Of a DNA stretch of 64,000 bases, positions 25,926 through 35,334 are shown piece after piece. The translations under genes and the position numbers were made by a program. The stretch's first letter is position 1. Each line of letters starts with the position of its first letter. The stretch is from Bacteroidetes bacterium UBA5697 (lineage in GTDB: Bacteria > Bacteroidota > Bacteroidia > B-17B0 > Aurantibacillaceae): the NCBI GenBank assembly GCA_002420145.1, contig DIHL01000041.1, positions 18,117 to 82,116 on the forward strand, read 5' to 3'. The notes beneath the pieces were generated by a model. The model saw only the letters and a list, made by a program, of their open reading frames with translations. It searched no databases and was not told where the DNA came from.

Positions 25926-26846
25926 ATGAAATCACTATCTCTCGTATCTATTTGCCTATTTTTATTTTCAACAGCTCAGGTAAAATCACAAGTAACGGAA
26001 AAAAATTATAAAATATATTCGGTTAAGCAAGCAAAGGAAGTTACTATCAATGATATTGTAGAGGATATGAAAAACAACGATGTTCTTTTTTATGGCGAAG
26101 AACATAACGATTCAGTTACTCATTATCTAGAGAGTAAAATTTTTGAAAGTTTATTTCAAAAATACCAAAGTAATGTTGCTCTTTCTATGGAAATGTTTGA
26201 TAGAGATGTTCAACCAGTAATGAATGAATATTTAACGTCTGATATTAGAGAGAAAAACTTTAAAAAAGATGCCCGTGTATGGTCTAATTATAGAGATTAC
26301 AGACCAATGGTAGAGCTTTGTAAAACTAATAAACTAGATGTGGTTTGTGCAAATGCAGCAGGACGTTATTCAAATTTAGCAGGACGTAAAGGACAAAAAG
26401 CATTAATGGCTTTACCAATAGAATCGAAAAAATTCTTTGCTCCCCTACCTTATGATACAGCATCTGGAAAATATTATGATAAATTAATGGGTTTATCTCA
26501 CGACCCAAATGATACTGCTAAAAAAGCAGCGCCAGTAATGGGAATGGGTGGTTTTAATTTAGTAATGGCGCAATCTCTTTGGGATGCGACTATGGCTTAT
26601 TCTATTTCTGAATATTTAAAAATCAATAAAACTAAAAAAGTATTTCAAGTAAACGGACGTTTTCATAGTGATGAAGATTTTGCTGTAGCTAATCAGTTAA
26701 AAAAATATAGCCCAAAAACTAAGATGCTTGTTATTTCTTCTGGTTCAGATGATTCTTTTCCTAATATTGATTGGACTAAACATAAACACTTGGGCGATTA
26801 TATTATCATAACAGATCCTCAAGTTCCTAAAACCTATAAAGACTAA
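25926..26846 (+). CDS. ChaN-like (DUF399) exported protein
   Basis: A 306-residue protein with a signal peptide (about 1-21) and the DUF399/ChaN pattern: DVLFYGEEHNDSVTHYLESKIF near residue 50, ALSMEMFDRDVQPVMNEYL near 82, RVWSNYRDYRPMVELCK near 118, and VFQVNGRFHSDEDFAVANQLKKY near 238. Family members such as Campylobacter jejuni ChaN bind heme in a cofacial pair and are linked to iron acquisition. The pattern GEEHND supplies the His of the family. The gene is followed 17 bases later by the thioredoxin-like gene. Confidence 0.85.
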   Translation: MKSLSLVSICLFLFSTAQVKSQVTEKNYKIYSVKQAKEVTINDIVEDMKNNDVLFYGEEHNDSVTHYLESKIFESLFQKYQSNVALSMEMFDRDVQPVMNEYLTSDIREKNFKKDARVWSNYRDYRPMVELCKTNKLDVVCANAAGRYSNLAGRKGQKALMALPIESKKFFAPLPYDTASGKYYDKLMGLSHDPNDTAKKAAPVMGMGGFNLVMAQSLWDATMAYSISEYLKINKTKKVFQVNGRFHSDEDFAVANQLKKYSPKTKMLVISSGSDDSFPNIDWTKHKHLGDYIIITDPQVPKTYKD

Positions 26847-26863
26847 ACCCTAAAACTTATCTT

Positions 26864-28054
26864 ATGAAAAAATATATCATCTGTATTGCAAGTGCATTTT
26901 CATTTGTATCTGTTGCACAAAATCGAAGTATCAAATTTGAACATGTTACTTTTAAAGAAATTAAAGCAAAGGCTTTAAAAGAAAATAAATTAATTTTTAT
27001 TGATGCATACACTAGTTGGTGCGGCCCTTGTAAGCAAATGGCTAAAAATGTATTTACAAATGATACAGTAGCTGATTATTATAACAAGAATTTTGTGAAT
27101 GCAAAGATTGACATGGAAAAAGGAGAGGGCATTGAAATAGCGAAACAATACGATGTAAGATGCTATCCTAATTTATTGTTTGTTGATGGAAATGGCAAAA
27201 TTGTTCACCGAGTAGCAGGAGGAATGTCGCCAAAAGATTTCATTGCACTTGGTGAGGATACAAAATCACCAGAAAAATGTTTTTCATATTACGCTAATAA
27301 TTATGAGACTAATAAAACAAATTCGGATTTTTTAAGAAAGTATATCTATGCCAAAGATGGCACTTGTTTAGAAACAGGAGATTTAGTGAAGAGTTATTTT
27401 GCTTTACAAAAAGAAAGTGATTTAACGAATGAAGATAACTGGAAAATGATTAAATTTTTTGTTAATACAATGAATAGTAGAGAATTTGATTATTTGATGG
27501 GAAACAAAGCAAAGTTTGAAAATTTATATCCATCCCAAGAGGTTGATGTAGTGATTGAAAATATATTTCGAAATTCATTATATGCTGAATCAACCAGTAA
27601 ATCATTCGACCAAAAAAAGTACAATGAACTAAAATCGAAAATTTCATCTTATAATTTACCTAATACTAAGTTGCTTTTATTTGAATCAGATTTAAGTTTA
27701 GCTGCTAATAAAGCTGATTGGCTTACTTATTCTAAGTTAGCTGTTAGCCATGTAGATGAGTATTATTCAAACGATGTAAATGCATTAAATAATATTTCTT
27801 GGACCTTTTATGAAAACGTAAATGAAAAAGAATCGTTAGAAAAAGCTGAATCATGGTCGAGTAAGGCATGTGCTATCGAATCTAACTATGCTAATTTAGA
27901 TACTTATGCGGCTATATTATATAAACTTGGAAAGAAAGATTTAGCATTGGAAAATGTGAATAAAGCTATAGAAGCTGCTAAAAACGAAAAGCAGGCGCCT
28001 GAACAATATCAAGGCACAACAGATTTATTGAAAAAAATTAAAGAGTTAAAATAG
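26864..28054 (+). CDS. Exported thioredoxin-fold protein with helical C-terminus
   Basis: A 396-residue protein: signal peptide (about 1-18), then a thioredoxin domain (residues 23-130) with active site WCGPCKQM and a cis-Pro region CYPNLLFVD. Residues 135-396 are alpha-helical and end in a TPR-like unit (ALNNISWTFYENVNEKESLEKAESWSSKAC, AILYKLGKKDLALENVNKAIEAA). It is a periplasmic thiol-disulfide protein with a likely protein-interaction tail; it may reduce proteins such as cytochrome c apoproteins or protect others. It ends the transcription unit that starts with the pentapeptide gene. Confidence 0.85.
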   Translation: MKKYIICIASAFSFVSVAQNRSIKFEHVTFKEIKAKALKENKLIFIDAYTSWCGPCKQMAKNVFTNDTVADYYNKNFVNAKIDMEKGEGIEIAKQYDVRCYPNLLFVDGNGKIVHRVAGGMSPKDFIALGEDTKSPEKCFSYYANNYETNKTNSDFLRKYIYAKDGTCLETGDLVKSYFALQKESDLTNEDNWKMIKFFVNTMNSREFDYLMGNKAKFENLYPSQEVDVVIENIFRNSLYAESTSKSFDQKKYNELKSKISSYNLPNTKLLLFESDLSLAANKADWLTYSKLAVSHVDEYYSNDVNALNNISWTFYENVNEKESLEKAESWSSKACAIESNYANLDTYAAILYKLGKKDLALENVNKAIEAAKNEKQAPEQYQGTTDLLKKIKELK

Positions 28055-28074
28055 AATTATTTTCTATTTTATTT

Positions 28075-28105
28075 AAAAAGCCTGAATTCGTATTCAGGCT
28101 TTTTT
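28075..28105. terminator. Terminator between converging genes
   Basis: GCCTGAAT (28080-28087) pairs with ATTCAGGC (28092-28099), with an A run before and a T run after, so it can serve the thioredoxin-like gene and the minus-strand operon end at 28110. Confidence 0.85.
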
Positions 28106-28109
28106 GTTT

Positions 28110-29774
28110 TTATTGAATTAGTTTCCAAAACGCTTTAAAGCTTTGTAAATGTTTGATCCAAAGTAATTCAGTTTTTGCTGATTTTAATTGAATCAGTAAT
28201 ATGATATTTTTCTTATGATCTATCATCCATTTTTTAGAATCAGGATAGGAGCAAAATAAAATTGAGATTTGTTTGGCGTAATCTATGTCTTCTGCTTTCC
28301 AAGTTTTTACATTAATACCTAAAGCCTCTTTTAGTAGTTTAAAACATTGATTCGTGGCTTTTTCTCTATTACCTTCAAATTGAGTATTGATGTAATTTGT
28401 AATTTTTTGACTCAATACTTCTGAATCAAAATCAGGATAGGCTTTATCAGAAAGGGTTAAAGCGATATTGCTTTTGGTATATTTTCTTAAAGTACTCGCT
28501 TCACTTTTGTATTTAGGATTTTTAAGTTTTTCTTCTTCCTCTTTTTTGGCTAAGGCTCTTAATTCCTCATTTTCGGGGCGGAAGCCTAATTTGTAATAAA
28601 ACCAAAATGCTCCTGTTTTAATAGCTTCTGGATTGTGTAATCCAAATTGATATGGCTTAACAACAAAACGAGTCGCTTTAAAATATTGATGATACACTCT
28701 TAATAATTCGCAAATAATTAAACTCGATTCTCCGCCTCTAAAAGATTCTAAAATATTAATCCCAAACTGACTGCGTTCTCCAAATATCCAACCACCACCA
28801 TAGGAAGCGGGAATATTATTTTTCAGAACTAAATAACCAATGTATGATTCTAAGGAATAGCGTTTATTGTTTGTGCTTCCAAATAAAGCAACAGAAATAC
28901 CTTTGTCTAAATGAAATAACGTAATGTCATCTTCATTCGCATTCGTAAAAGACTCAGTTTCTCTGTATAAGTAAAACAAAGTCATTTTTGCTGAATGAAT
29001 CAATTGTTGTTTTTCTTTTAGAGAGAGTTTTACAGGAGTTGGCAATTTTTGTTTAATGATATCCTGTAAGCTTATTTTTTTTTCTAATGGTGCTGTATGG
29101 AAGTAGACTGGTAAATGAGTTCCTCTTAAAAAACTGACAGAATCTTTTTCACTCGATACTCTCCATTGAATAAAAACTCCTAATTGATTATATAAGAAGA
29201 CTTGTGTTTTACTATCAGAATTTGATTGTTCAATAGTTTGTAATAGCCATTCTAAATCCGTTTGATGTTTTGATTTATAAAAAGCAGAGATTCTAGATTT
29301 AAAATCTTTTTCACCTGTGTGTATTTTAGAGTATTCAACATGAGGCAAAATTAATTTTAAAACCGCTTTTTGAGTTTCTATATTTGAAGAAGCACTGTGA
29401 ATCGATACTTGATTTGGGAAATGTTGAATGATGTGTTTTATTTTTTGATAAGTAAAATTGCATTCAACCGCCGTATGTAATAATCCTGTTCCAATTAATT
29501 TGCCCTGAATTGTAGGATATTTTGATAATTGCTGTAATAATTGTGAAGTGATTTTCTCAACTAAATTATGTAGAGTTTGATCACTAGGATAGGCCATCAT
29601 ACATAACAAAACATGATGAAATTGCAAGAAGGCATCTTTCTTTTTAGGAACATTTAAAATCAAATCGTTTAATAAAACTGCTTTTGTATCGCTAGTGGTT
29701 TTATCAAATTGAAACACCAATGATTTGAGTTGTTTTAATTTTTCAATAAATGCTGTTTCTGTAATTGTTCCCAT
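28110..29774 (-). CDS. Large protein of unknown function with a GNAT-like C-terminal part
   Basis: A 554-residue cytoplasmic protein with no domain I can name. Residues 1-210 are helical. The middle to C-terminal part (about 260-400) has the signature of an acetyltransferase fold: NILESFRGGESSLIICELL (about 340-358) looks like motif A (the pyrophosphate-binding loop is R/Q-x-x-G-x-G/A in true GNATs; here FRGGES), and AFWFYYKLGFRP (389-400) matches motif B. Residues 320-330 (IPASYGGGWI) would be the strand before it. Activity is doubtful, but the fold hint is worth testing. It is the last gene of the yicC-led operon. Confidence 0.55.
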   Translation of the reverse strand: MGTITETAFIEKLKQLKSLVFQFDKTTSDTKAVLLNDLILNVPKKKDAFLQFHHVLLCMMAYPSDQTLHNLVEKITSQLLQQLSKYPTIQGKLIGTGLLHTAVECNFTYQKIKHIIQHFPNQVSIHSASSNIETQKAVLKLILPHVEYSKIHTGEKDFKSRISAFYKSKHQTDLEWLLQTIEQSNSDSKTQVFLYNQLGVFIQWRVSSEKDSVSFLRGTHLPVYFHTAPLEKKISLQDIIKQKLPTPVKLSLKEKQQLIHSAKMTLFYLYRETESFTNANEDDITLFHLDKGISVALFGSTNNKRYSLESYIGYLVLKNNIPASYGGGWIFGERSQFGINILESFRGGESSLIICELLRVYHQYFKATRFVVKPYQFGLHNPEAIKTGAFWFYYKLGFRPENEELRALAKKEEEEKLKNPKYKSEASTLRKYTKSNIALTLSDKAYPDFDSEVLSQKITNYINTQFEGNREKATNQCFKLLKEALGINVKTWKAEDIDYAKQISILFCSYPDSKKWMIDHKKNIILLIQLKSAKTELLWIKHLQSFKAFWKLIQ

Positions 29775-29802
29775 AAAATTTAGACTTAACTAAATTTACA
29801 AA

Positions 29803-30678
29803 TTATTTTGGCATATAATTAAATCTCAGTAAAGTAGGCTGATGTGTTTGCCCCTCATTAGAAATGATTAAATCTCCATTTCGAAAGAAATCTAATCCTT
29901 CCGATTTATTAAATGTGATAGGGTTAAGCTGTTCGATATATTCTAAATTACCATTTTTATTAAAGATAAACAGAACATGGTCGGTAGCAGATAAAACAAA
30001 TAATTGTTGTGTGGTGGGATGAATTGCTATTTCGGAAGTATTAAACTTAAAACCATGTTCGATAGATTCTCCCTTTTTGTTCTGCTTTTTAGGAAAGTTA
30101 ATTCCTTGCATTTTAGCGGTTACATTAATATCTGAAGTATTAAAACTAAAAGCTGGCGATTGATTTAGTGTTTTAGTTTTTAAATCAAAGGCATAAATAA
30201 AACGCATATTTTTATTCATTGGGTCTTTATTAACCTTTCCTTTAGCTCCAATTAAAAGTCTATTGTTTTGTACATCATAACACAAACCTTCATTATTGAT
30301 AGCAGGCACTCTCGTAGAGTATGTGTTTACTTTCAACTTTTTTGATTGATAATCTTTGATTTCAAATAATACACCATCGCTTCTAAGTATATACAATACA
30401 CCATTTACTAAAGTAATTCCTTCATAATCACCTTTTAATCCAAAAGCATGCTGTTGAGTAATTTTACGACTTTTAATATTGTAAATAAATAATATGCCAT
30501 CTTCATCTTGCACACATGCAATGGAAGTAGAATCTATTATCGCTAAGCCAGATATTTCGTGAAGAATAGTTGGGAGTTCAGCATTTAATGTTGGTTTCGA
30601 GAAATCATAACCAATTTTATTAGAGCTAGTCATAAATATACCAGTCCACACAAAAAGTATATAAATAAATTTAAACAT
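29803..30678 (-). CDS. SdiA-regulated-like beta-propeller protein
   Basis: A 291-residue protein with a short hydrophobic N-terminus (residues 1-17, FKFIYILFVWTGIFMTSS) and repeated beta-propeller blades that fit the SdiA-regulated/phytase-like esterase family: HEISGLAIIDSTSIACVQDEDGILFIYN, YEGITLVNGVLYILRSDG, NNEGLCYDVQNNRLLIGAKG, SEIAIHPTTQQLFVLSATDHVL and SEGLDFFRNGDLIISNEG. The final NEG and Asp positions recall a calcium-binding propeller. Function within the family is not established. It sits 4 bases after the SanA-like gene and 28 bases before the GNAT-like gene, so in one operon. Confidence 0.8.
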   Translation of the reverse strand: MFKFIYILFVWTGIFMTSSNKIGYDFSKPTLNAELPTILHEISGLAIIDSTSIACVQDEDGILFIYNIKSRKITQQHAFGLKGDYEGITLVNGVLYILRSDGVLFEIKDYQSKKLKVNTYSTRVPAINNEGLCYDVQNNRLLIGAKGKVNKDPMNKNMRFIYAFDLKTKTLNQSPAFSFNTSDINVTAKMQGINFPKKQNKKGESIEHGFKFNTSEIAIHPTTQQLFVLSATDHVLFIFNKNGNLEYIEQLNPITFNKSEGLDFFRNGDLIISNEGQTHQPTLLRFNYMPK

Positions 30679-30681
30679 GGT

Positions 30682-31341
30682 TTATTTTCCGATTTTTATT
30701 TTGTCTCCCAAAAATTTAGGTGAAGTATATAAAATGTAAATATCTAATACACATTTTACTCTCGCAAAGTATTCTCTCAATCGTGTTTTAAAAGAGTAGT
30801 TTTTATGGACTTCTTTTGCATTGAATCCAATGGCGTTAATATTATTTTTATTTGAAATAAATAAGGCTCTTTGATTATGAAATTCTTGAGAAATAATGGT
30901 GATAGAATCTTCTCCAAATACTTCGTTGCTTCTCACTACGCTATCCAAGGTTCTAAATCCTGCATAATCCAATACAATGCATGAATCAGGAACACCTAAT
31001 GCTATTAAAGCCTCTCTCATGTCGGAAGGCTCATCGTAGCCCTTTACATGGTTATCGCCGCTTAATAATAGATATTGCACTTTATGTGCTTTAAATAATT
31101 CAAAAGCAGCTTGTATTCGGAAAGAGAAATATAAATTATTGCTTCCGCCGCTTGCTTTTTTACTCGCGCCTAAAACTAAACCAACTTTTCGTTCAGGAAT
31201 TGAATTGACATCACTATACAATTGTTTTGTGGTTGTATTTATAATCCAGTAATTGCAAAGTGTTATTGATAAGAATAAAAGTGAAATGATAAAAAGATTC
31301 CATTTAACGAATTTTTTATGGGCTTTTATAAACTCAATCAT
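30682..31341 (-). CDS. SanA/ElyC/YdcF-family envelope protein
   Basis: A 219-residue protein with an N-terminal membrane anchor (about residues 10-30) and a periplasmic DUF218 domain: KVGLVLGASKKASGGSNNLYFSFRIQAAFELFK, YLLLSGDN and VPDSCIVLDYAGFRTLDSVVRSNEVFG are the conserved blocks, as in SanA (vancomycin exclusion at high temperature). The ATG at 31341 is chosen: its codon begins two bases from the UbiA-like stop and the protein then starts directly at MIEFIKAHKKFVKWN, rather than the longer version that would overlap the upstream gene. The role is in the cell envelope barrier; the precise substrate is unknown. A second family member lies at 60862. Confidence 0.85.
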   Translation of the reverse strand: MIEFIKAHKKFVKWNLFIISLLFLSITLCNYWIINTTTKQLYSDVNSIPERKVGLVLGASKKASGGSNNLYFSFRIQAAFELFKAHKVQYLLLSGDNHVKGYDEPSDMREALIALGVPDSCIVLDYAGFRTLDSVVRSNEVFGEDSITIISQEFHNQRALFISNKNNINAIGFNAKEVHKNYSFKTRLREYFARVKCVLDIYILYTSPKFLGDKIKIGK

Positions 31342-31342
31342 T

Positions 31343-32197
31343 TTAAATATATAATGATACAATTGTAAAGCAAGCAAAAACTACACTAGCAATTCCATTA
31401 GTAGTTCCAAATGCAAGATTAACTCTTGATAAATCATTTGGTTTCACAATTGTGTGTTGATAGATGACAAGGCCTGTAAATAATGCCGTACCTATCCAAT
31501 ACATAAAATTAAAATGCCCAATAAAACCAGCAGCAATAACAAAGGCGATTGAAAAAATATGTAGTACTTCTGAAAAACGAAGTGCCCCTTTTGTTCCTAA
31601 TAAAACAGGAATAGAATTTAATTGATGTTCTCTGTCAAATGTCTCATCTTGTAAAGCATAAATAATATCAAAACCACTTACCCAAGTAAACACTGTAAAT
31701 GAAAACAATAATGGTAACCAAGCAAACACACCTGTTACCGCTAAATAAGCGCCGATAGGAGCAAGCGCTAATCCACAACCTAATACGAGATGACATAATG
31801 GTGTAAAGCGTTTAGTGTAACTATAAAATAATACTGTGAATAATGCTACAGGAGATAAATAAAAACAAATCGTATTAATAAAATAAGTGGCTGTTACAAA
31901 TAATAAACAATTGGTGATAATAAAGAATAAGGCATTTTTTGGATTGATAATTCCTGCAGGAATTTCTCTAATGGCGGTACGTGGATTTAAAGCATCAAAT
32001 TTTCTGTCAATAAAACGGTTGAATGCCATAGCTGAGTTACGAGCAGTAACCATGCAAACTAATACTAATAACAGTAATTTTAAAGAAAAGGAATGTCCTT
32101 CTGACAGAGCCAAAGTGAAACCAATTAAAGCAAACGGCAAGGCAAATATAGTATGACTAAATTTTACTAATGATAAGTAATGTTTAATACTCGACAT
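31343..32197 (-). CDS. UbiA-family prenyltransferase (probably menaquinone pathway)
   Basis: A 284-residue integral membrane protein with about eight transmembrane helices. The two Asp-rich motifs that bind magnesium-prenyl diphosphate are present: NRFIDRKFD (residues 60-68) and DIIYALQDETFD (Asp177, Asp184, Asp188). Members that look like 4-hydroxybenzoate prenyltransferase in organisms without ubiquinone are usually MqnP of the futalosine menaquinone route, so MqnP is a reasonable guess; I cannot confirm it without other mqn genes. It is in the yicC-led operon, 1-2 bases from both neighbours. Confidence 0.88.
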   Translation of the reverse strand: MSSIKHYLSLVKFSHTIFALPFALIGFTLALSEGHSFSLKLLLLVLVCMVTARNSAMAFNRFIDRKFDALNPRTAIREIPAGIINPKNALFFIITNCLLFVTATYFINTICFYLSPVALFTVLFYSYTKRFTPLCHLVLGCGLALAPIGAYLAVTGVFAWLPLLFSFTVFTWVSGFDIIYALQDETFDREHQLNSIPVLLGTKGALRFSEVLHIFSIAFVIAAGFIGHFNFMYWIGTALFTGLVIYQHTIVKPNDLSRVNLAFGTTNGIASVVFACFTIVSLYI

Positions 32198-32198
32198 G

Positions 32199-32453
32199 TT
32201 AGTGATTACTAATAATAAGAATTAAAATAAAAATCACTGGAAAAGAGGATAGAACCATTCCAATATAACCTATACTAAACCAACTCTTTGTTATTTCAAA
32301 TTTTGCGTTTAGATACACATTAATAGTGGAAAATGTATACCCAATAATAGCACATAATAAAGAGAAAGGAAGTAGTGTAGGATAAAACAACATTGCGCAA
32401 CATATAACGCCAGCAATAATTGATATTAATCCTGATAATTTAAACAGATTCAT
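32199..32453 (-). CDS. Small three-helix membrane protein
   Basis: An 84-residue protein that is almost entirely membrane: segments at about 6-28, 30-50 and 60-82. I do not recognise a family. It is tightly packed: its stop is one base from the UbiA-like ATG and its ATG is two bases from the yicC stop, so it is a true member of the operon, not a chance frame. Confidence 0.8.
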   Translation of the reverse strand: MNLFKLSGLISIIAGVICCAMLFYPTLLPFSLLCAIIGYTFSTINVYLNAKFEITKSWFSIGYIGMVLSSFPVIFILILIISNH

Positions 32454-32455
32454 TT

Positions 32456-33325
32456 TTATAATACGTTATTGGTTTGTTCTTTTATTTTTTCTAATTCATC
32501 TTTCATTAACACAACCAGTTTTTGCATTTCAGCATCATTAGCTTTGGAGCCAATAGTGTTTACTTCTCTTCCAATTTCCTGACCAATGAAATTTAATTTA
32601 CGTCCACCAGCAGGCTCTTTCATTGTTTTAATGAAATAATCTAAATGTGTTTTTAAACGTACTTTTTCTTCATTAATATCTAATTTCTCAATATAGTATA
32701 TTAATTCTTGCTCAAAACGGTTATTATCCACTTTGTCTTTTCCAACAACTTCTTCTAAATTTTTTTTAATGCGATCTCTGATGTTTTGAATTCTCGCTGC
32801 ATCGTGTTCTTTAATTTTCTCTAGTGAATCTGCTATAATACCTAAACGTGTTTCGAAATCTTTTTCAATAGATTTTCCCTCATCGGATCTGAATTTATTT
32901 AATCCTTCAATGGCTGTTAATACAACGCTATGAATGTCATTCCAATCTTGTTCGTTTGGTTCTTTGCGTTCTGATTTTAAAACATCTGGCATTTTTAGTA
33001 CATGCGACATTAAATTAGTGGTTGGCTCATTTAATTCGACAGCTAATTGTTTTAATTTTTCGTAATACGATTTTGCTAAATCTGTATTGATTTCAACAGG
33101 TGTTTCTATTTGTTTTGATTCTACGTAAATTGATAAATCTACTTTGCCACGTTCTAGTAATTTAGTGATTTCACTTTTTAGTTCGTGTTCTTTATCTCTG
33201 TACGTTGATGATAAACGTAAACTTAAATCTAAGTTTTTGCTGTTTAAGGAACGAATCTCAACATTAACGGTTTTATTTTCAAATTCTTTTGTGGCTTTCC
33301 CAAAGCCTGTCATTGATTTTAGCAT
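32456..33325 (-). CDS. yicC: YicC-family endoribonuclease
   Basis: A 289-residue protein with both halves of the YicC family: the N-terminal MLKSMTGFGKATKEFENKTVNVEIRSLNSKNLDLSLRL and the C-terminal GGRKLNFIGQEIGREVNTIGSKANDAEMQKLVVLMKDELEKIKEQ (DUF1732-type). YicC proteins are manganese-dependent endoribonucleases and promote turnover of the RyhB sRNA in E. coli. It is the first gene of a six-gene minus-strand operon ending at 28110, with very tight spacing to the small membrane protein gene. The start ATG at 33325 is the family start (MxxSMTGFG). Confidence 0.95.
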   Translation of the reverse strand: MLKSMTGFGKATKEFENKTVNVEIRSLNSKNLDLSLRLSSTYRDKEHELKSEITKLLERGKVDLSIYVESKQIETPVEINTDLAKSYYEKLKQLAVELNEPTTNLMSHVLKMPDVLKSERKEPNEQDWNDIHSVVLTAIEGLNKFRSDEGKSIEKDFETRLGIIADSLEKIKEHDAARIQNIRDRIKKNLEEVVGKDKVDNNRFEQELIYYIEKLDINEEKVRLKTHLDYFIKTMKEPAGGRKLNFIGQEIGREVNTIGSKANDAEMQKLVVLMKDELEKIKEQTNNVL

Positions 33326-33431
33326 GGTATAAAAATAATGAATTAAAGGCGAATTTTAGTCTCTATTTAAAATTAATGTTTTAACTTTAATTCTCCATAA
33401 AATCGACATTATTACAACAAACGAAACATAT

Positions 33432-34448
33432 ATGAAACGTGCCCTTGAACTAGCCTTTAAAGGTTTAGGGCATGTCGCACCTAATCCAATGGTGGGTTGT
33501 GTGATTGTTCATAATAATCAAATTATTTCAGAAGGATATCATGAACAATATGGTAGCGCTCATGCAGAGCCGAATGCCATCAAACAAGTGAGTGATGAAT
33601 TACTTAAAGAAAGTACTTTATATGTTACCTTAGAACCTTGCTCTCATTATGGAAAAACGCCACCCTGTGCGGATTTAATTATCAGTAAAGGGATTAAAAA
33701 AGTAGTGGTTGGAAATTTAGATACTAACCCTTTAGTTTCAGGGAAAGGCATTCAAAAATTGAAAGATGCTGGTATTGAAGTAGAATATGGCGTTTTAGAT
33801 AAAGAATGTAGAGCATTGAACAAACGCTTTTTTACCTTTCATGAAAAAAAACGTCCCTATGTGATTTTAAAATGGGCGCAAACTCAAGATGGTTTTATTA
33901 GTCAATGGCCATTACCACAAGACAAAGAAGATAATTGGATTACAGGAAAAGAAAGTAAAGAACTCGTTCATCAATGGCGCTCTCAAGAGCAGGCTATACT
34001 AATTGGTTATAATACATTAATGAATGATAACCCTTTATTAACTACTCGATTAGCGTCAGGTAAAAATCCAATTCGCTTACTGCTATCACGAACGATTGAT
34101 TTACCAGCTGATTTAAATATATTTAATGATGATGCTAAAACAATTATTTTTAATCCTGTAAAAGATGATATCAAAAATAATATTGAGTTTGTGAAAATTG
34201 ATTGGAACAAAAAAGCTCAAGAAACTTTAGATTATTGCTTTAAAAATAATATTTCTAGTATTATTATAGAAGGCGGCACAAACACTATTTATAATTTTAT
34301 GAATATCAATGCGTGGGATGAAGCACAAGTATTTGTAAACCCAACTAAAAAATTTGAGCACGGAATCTCTGCGCCTGAAATTAATTTAAATAACATCACA
34401 CTTATTAACGTTGGCAACGATTTGCTGTATACTATTCTAAATTCTTAA
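33432..34448 (+). CDS. ribD: Bifunctional diaminohydroxyphosphoribosylaminopyrimidine deaminase/reductase
   Basis: A 338-residue riboflavin-pathway enzyme. The N-terminal deaminase domain has the zinc motif HAEPNAI (His44, Glu46) and PCSHYGKTPPC (Cys70, Cys79). The C-terminal reductase domain (about 145-338) shows KWAQTQDGFISQ, GYNTLMNDNPLLTTR and IIEGGTNTIYNFM near the NADPH site. Both steps convert the pyrimidine intermediate after GTP cyclohydrolase II. It starts a three-gene unit (ribD, EamA, YigZ) with 1-3 base gaps. No FMN riboswitch was seen in the 106-base leader. Confidence 0.95.
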   Translation: MKRALELAFKGLGHVAPNPMVGCVIVHNNQIISEGYHEQYGSAHAEPNAIKQVSDELLKESTLYVTLEPCSHYGKTPPCADLIISKGIKKVVVGNLDTNPLVSGKGIQKLKDAGIEVEYGVLDKECRALNKRFFTFHEKKRPYVILKWAQTQDGFISQWPLPQDKEDNWITGKESKELVHQWRSQEQAILIGYNTLMNDNPLLTTRLASGKNPIRLLLSRTIDLPADLNIFNDDAKTIIFNPVKDDIKNNIEFVKIDWNKKAQETLDYCFKNNISSIIIEGGTNTIYNFMNINAWDEAQVFVNPTKKFEHGISAPEINLNNITLINVGNDLLYTILNS

Positions 34449-34449
34449 T

Positions 34450-35331
34450 ATGCTTTTTTTATTACTCTCTATTTTAGTTTCCACTCTGTTCGGAATTTCT
34501 TTTAAGATTATTTCTATTAGAAATATCAATGCTTTTCAAGCTATTATTATTAATTATATCATTGCCGGTTCATTAGGATTTTTAACTACTAAATCGGATG
34601 TCACTCCTGCAAATGTATTTGAACAACCATTTTTTTTAATTGCTGTTTTTTTAGGAATAGTTTTTATCAGTAGCTTATTTGTGATTGCTGAAACAACAGC
34701 CAAACAAGGTATTTCTGTTGCTCAAGTTGCTAACCGTATGTCGGTAGTAGTGCCCATTAGTATTGCTATTTTGTTTTATGGAGATGGCGTTTCAGCATCT
34801 AAGATCATTGGTATCATCTTAGCCATTGTTTCTGTATATTTAGTGTCTCATAAAGAAGCAGAAGGTAAGCCAGCTGATAAATTGTGGTGGTTGTTCCCTT
34901 TAATTATCTTTGGATGTAGTGGTATCATTGATTCTTCTATTAATTATGCGCAACGTAACTTATTAAATGATTTAAATTTTGATGCATTTTTATCTACTAT
35001 TTTTGCAACCGCTTTTGTATTTGGATTTATCGTGTTGTTGTATCAGTTAATTATCAAGAAAGAAAAATTTCAAGTACAAGCCATTCCTGCAGGGATTATT
35101 TTAGGAACCATTAATTTTGGAACCATGTACTTTATCATTTCGGCTTTAAATACCAATGTGATGGAGCCTTCGGTTTTATTTCCAATAAACAACTTGAGTA
35201 TTTTAACTTTATCAACTATTGTTTCTGTTATTGTATTTAAAGAAAAATTATCCTCTAAAAATTGGTTAGGAATAGGCTTGAGTTTATTAGCCATTCTAAT
35301 TTTAGGATTATTACCACAACTAATGAAATAA
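34450..35331 (+). CDS. EamA-family transporter
   Basis: A 293-residue integral membrane protein with ten transmembrane segments in two EamA repeats; IISIRNINAFQAIIINYIIAGSLGF and VLFPINNLSILTLSTIVSVIVFKEKLSSKNWLGIGL show the typical core and the EKL...WIG ending. These drug/metabolite transporters move small molecules, and the substrate cannot be inferred. The ATG lies one base after the ribD stop, so it is co-transcribed and may export a riboflavin-related compound, but this is only context. Confidence 0.88.
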   Translation: MLFLLLSILVSTLFGISFKIISIRNINAFQAIIINYIIAGSLGFLTTKSDVTPANVFEQPFFLIAVFLGIVFISSLFVIAETTAKQGISVAQVANRMSVVVPISIAILFYGDGVSASKIIGIILAIVSVYLVSHKEAEGKPADKLWWLFPLIIFGCSGIIDSSINYAQRNLLNDLNFDAFLSTIFATAFVFGFIVLLYQLIIKKEKFQVQAIPAGIILGTINFGTMYFIISALNTNVMEPSVLFPINNLSILTLSTIVSVIVFKEKLSSKNWLGIGLSLLAILILGLLPQLMK

Positions 35332-35334
35332 TTT

